56,391 nt of DNA from a virus. Under the pieces are notes generated by a model. The model saw nothing but the letters and a program-made list of their open reading frames with translations. It was not told where the DNA came from and did not search any database. The DNA lies in IMG/VR virus record IMGVR_UViG_3300011271_000006, positions 1-56,391 of that record; one strand, given 5' to 3'. The stretch's first letter is position 1, and each line of letters starts with the position of its first letter. Shown here one piece after another: positions 55,005 to 56,391 of the stretch. Both the position numbers and the translations under genes were made by a program.

Positions 55005-56391
55005 TGATTTATTGCACGTTTAATATTTTCAATTTCAATTCGTAGATTATCGTTATCAGCTTTTAAATATTTAAATGCTGCTGTTAAAGCCGCTGTGTAT
55101 TGCTCGTAACGAAAGCCTGCTAAACTTCCATCATGATTATGAGCAACAATAGGTTTAGCAATATCAATCTTGTCAGCAAAATCAGCTATAAATCCTATTT
55201 GTTCATCAGCAACCCAAGTTGCTAAATCTTTTTTCATTGTATATCGCCATGGTTCCATCGCCATGACAATATCAAATCCTTCTTTAGGAGTAAGAGGCGA
55301 TTTCAAATCTTTTGCACTAAGTAGCGATACAGTGCATGTTCCAATTGTTCCATCGAAAGTTAAAACAAATGTACTTGTATTATAACAAACAGCGCTCGTC
55401 GTTGCAGCATTAGCCATTGCAGCAACTTTCAATGTTGTGTTTACATAAACACTTCCCGTTCCTTGAGGAACAAGTTTCAGATCAATGTTAGTATCAGAAC
55501 CGGCAGCACTTATCAATGGGGGATTGCCGGTTGCTGCTGATCCAAATGTAGGATAGTTAACTGCGCTCGCTACAGGAACAAATTGTGCTAAATTAGCAGC
55601 ACCACCAGCCGATAGAAGACTAATATTTGCAACACCTTTAGTCTCTAAAAAGTATCCAACATTAGCATCAGCACCAGTAGCTTGAATAATTGGATAATTT
55701 CCAGCAATATTACTGGAAATTTGCATATAATTAACACGATTAGCAGCGCTAATAATTTGCATTGCTGTTGATGTACCGGGACCACCGAATGTCCAAATAC
55801 TATTATTTTCATTTAATGTACCAGTCCCATTACCCCAATTAATTGTTGTATTGTCAGCAAGATTTAAAGCTGAAAATCCTAATGAGGTTGTTCCTAATGG
55901 AACTGTATTATTGGCACTTGGATTAAGTGATGTTATAATTGATAGAGCATTTATAGAAACAGCACCAGTATTAGAAACAGTCATTTGGTTGCTAGTACCG
56001 ATTTTTGCACTATCAGCACCTAATGCCCATTTGTTAGTTAATGTAATATTTGTGCCAGCTATAGGATCAATAAAATAAGAACCAAAATAATTAGTAAAAG
56101 TAGTTGCTAATGACGCTGCTATCGTATTTGCTCCCCATACATCAGTATAAGCCGTCGCTACTGTTCCGCTAGAAGATGTATCAGTTAATGTAGCAGCTAT
56201 GTTTTTATATCGAACACCATTTGTAGTCCAAGCTGCACTTGATATATTACCGCTTAATCCAAAACTAGCCGCTGATATAACAGTAGCACCAGCAAATTTT
56301 ACGCTTCCTGTTGTACAAAGTACATCACTACCAATAGTGCATCCACCTATAGCTAATGATGTTCCGGTAGCAACACCTAATGCAGGAGTAA
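55001..56391 (-). CDS. Giant tail fibre, C-terminal part with S74 chaperone (continues from base 1)
   Basis: This is the same frame as 2971-1; the last 123 bases repeat the start of the window. The part encodes beta-structured shaft repeats (ATGADANVGYFLETKGVANI, AAGSDTNIDLKLVPQGTG) and ends with an intramolecular chaperone of the endosialidase/S74 family: SLLSAKDLKSPLTPKEGFDI, then EQIGFIADFADKI and SLAGFRYEQYTAALTAAFKY. Auto-cleavage usually occurs before the Ser of LSAKD (about residue 1308 of 1412). The domain trimerises the fibre and is then released. An internal ATG at 55984 is not a gene start. Confidence 0.92.
   Translation of the reverse strand, partial: TPALGVATGTSLAIGGCTIGSDVLCTTGSVKFAGATVISAASFGLSGNISSAAWTTNGVRYKNIAATLTDTSSSGTVATAYTDVWGANTIAASLATTFTNYFGSYFIDPIAGTNITLTNKWALGADSAKIGTSNQMTVSNTGAVSINALSIITSLNPSANNTVPLGTTSLGFSALNLADNTTINWGNGTGTLNENNSIWTFGGPGTSTAMQIISAANRVNYMQISSNIAGNYPIIQATGADANVGYFLETKGVANISLLSAGGAANLAQFVPVASAVNYPTFGSAATGNPPLISAAGSDTNIDLKLVPQGTGSVYVNTTLKVAAMANAATTSAVCYNTSTFVLTFDGTIGTCTVSLLSAKDLKSPLTPKEGFDIVMAMEPWRYTMKKDLATWVADEQIGFIADFADKIDIAKPIVAHNHDGSLAGFRYEQYTAALTAAFKYLKADNDNLRIEIENIKRAINQ
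56269..56391. repeat. Right copy of the 123-bp terminal direct repeat
   Basis: Identical to 1-123. Removing one copy restores a circular map of 56268 bp and an unbroken tail-fibre gene. Confidence 0.95.

Noticed and set aside
1-56391. Integrase, excisionase or CI-type repressor indicating a temperate phage
   Set aside because: No tyrosine or serine recombinase motif or typical repressor was found among the frames. The ParB-like gene alone does not establish a lysogenic lifestyle.

Overview
The window is a complete circular map of an AT-rich (roughly one-third G+C by eye) tailed-phage genome. The first 123 bases recur exactly as the last 123 (56269-56391), so the unique length is about 56268 bp. 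A 1412-residue tail-fibre gene on the minus strand runs in frame across this artificial join, so the cut is inside a gene and the repeat is most likely an assembly overlap of a circular (circularly permuted, headful-packaged) genome. The gene set is that of a short-tailed P22-like podovirus: P22-type portal, coat, gp4-like and gp10-like tail accessory proteins, and a set of ejection proteins. No integrase or lysogeny repressor was recognised. The host is not identified; a GcrA-like helix-turn-helix protein, a KTSC-domain protein and a Pam3-gp28-like holin weakly suggest an alphaproteobacterium.

Late minus-strand block (24.8 kb leftward to 1, then through the join to 52.9 kb). From a sigma70-like promoter at 24.8 kb it reads: putative small terminase, three exported or virion-associated proteins and an O-antigen-ligase-like membrane protein, large terminase, portal, a large protein split in two by a GIY-YIG endonuclease gene, scaffold, coat, gp4-like, gp10-like, a 2-oxoglutarate hydroxylase and a GNAT acetyltransferase, three ejection proteins, the giant tail fibre (collar domain plus C-terminal S74 chaperone), and a lysis cassette: a GH25 muramidase fused to an RlpA-like barrel, a holin, a peptidoglycan-binding protein and a membrane/coiled-coil protein.

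Early minus-strand block (35.3 to 24.8 kb). This is a dense array of small genes, mostly unknown, many joined by ATGA or TAATG overlaps. It includes a ParB/KorB-like protein, a GcrA-like protein, a VRR-NUC nuclease, a KTSC protein, several zinc or Cys-rich mini-proteins and a tRNA-Leu(UAA)-like gene. Promoters with a TTGACA box, 16-bp spacer and TATxxT box recur here. A region at 33.1-33.3 kb carries interlocking inverted repeats with no gene.

Replication and recombination. A roughly 0.9-kb AT-rich gene-free region (35.3-36.2 kb) with three tandem 13-bp iterons and a degenerate ~80-bp duplication is the best origin candidate. Next to it is a primase-polymerase/helicase carrying a LAGLIDADG intein inside its P-loop (minus strand). 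On the plus strand from 40.0 kb, behind a promoter, come a Sak4-like recombinase ATPase, an Acb2-like small protein, a DUF669-like ssDNA-binding protein, a Cas4-like Fe-S nuclease, an SF2 helicase, a possible sliding-clamp-like protein and a family B DNA polymerase. Four homing-type elements of three nuclease families sit in or beside essential genes; two of them leave clear scars in their host genes.
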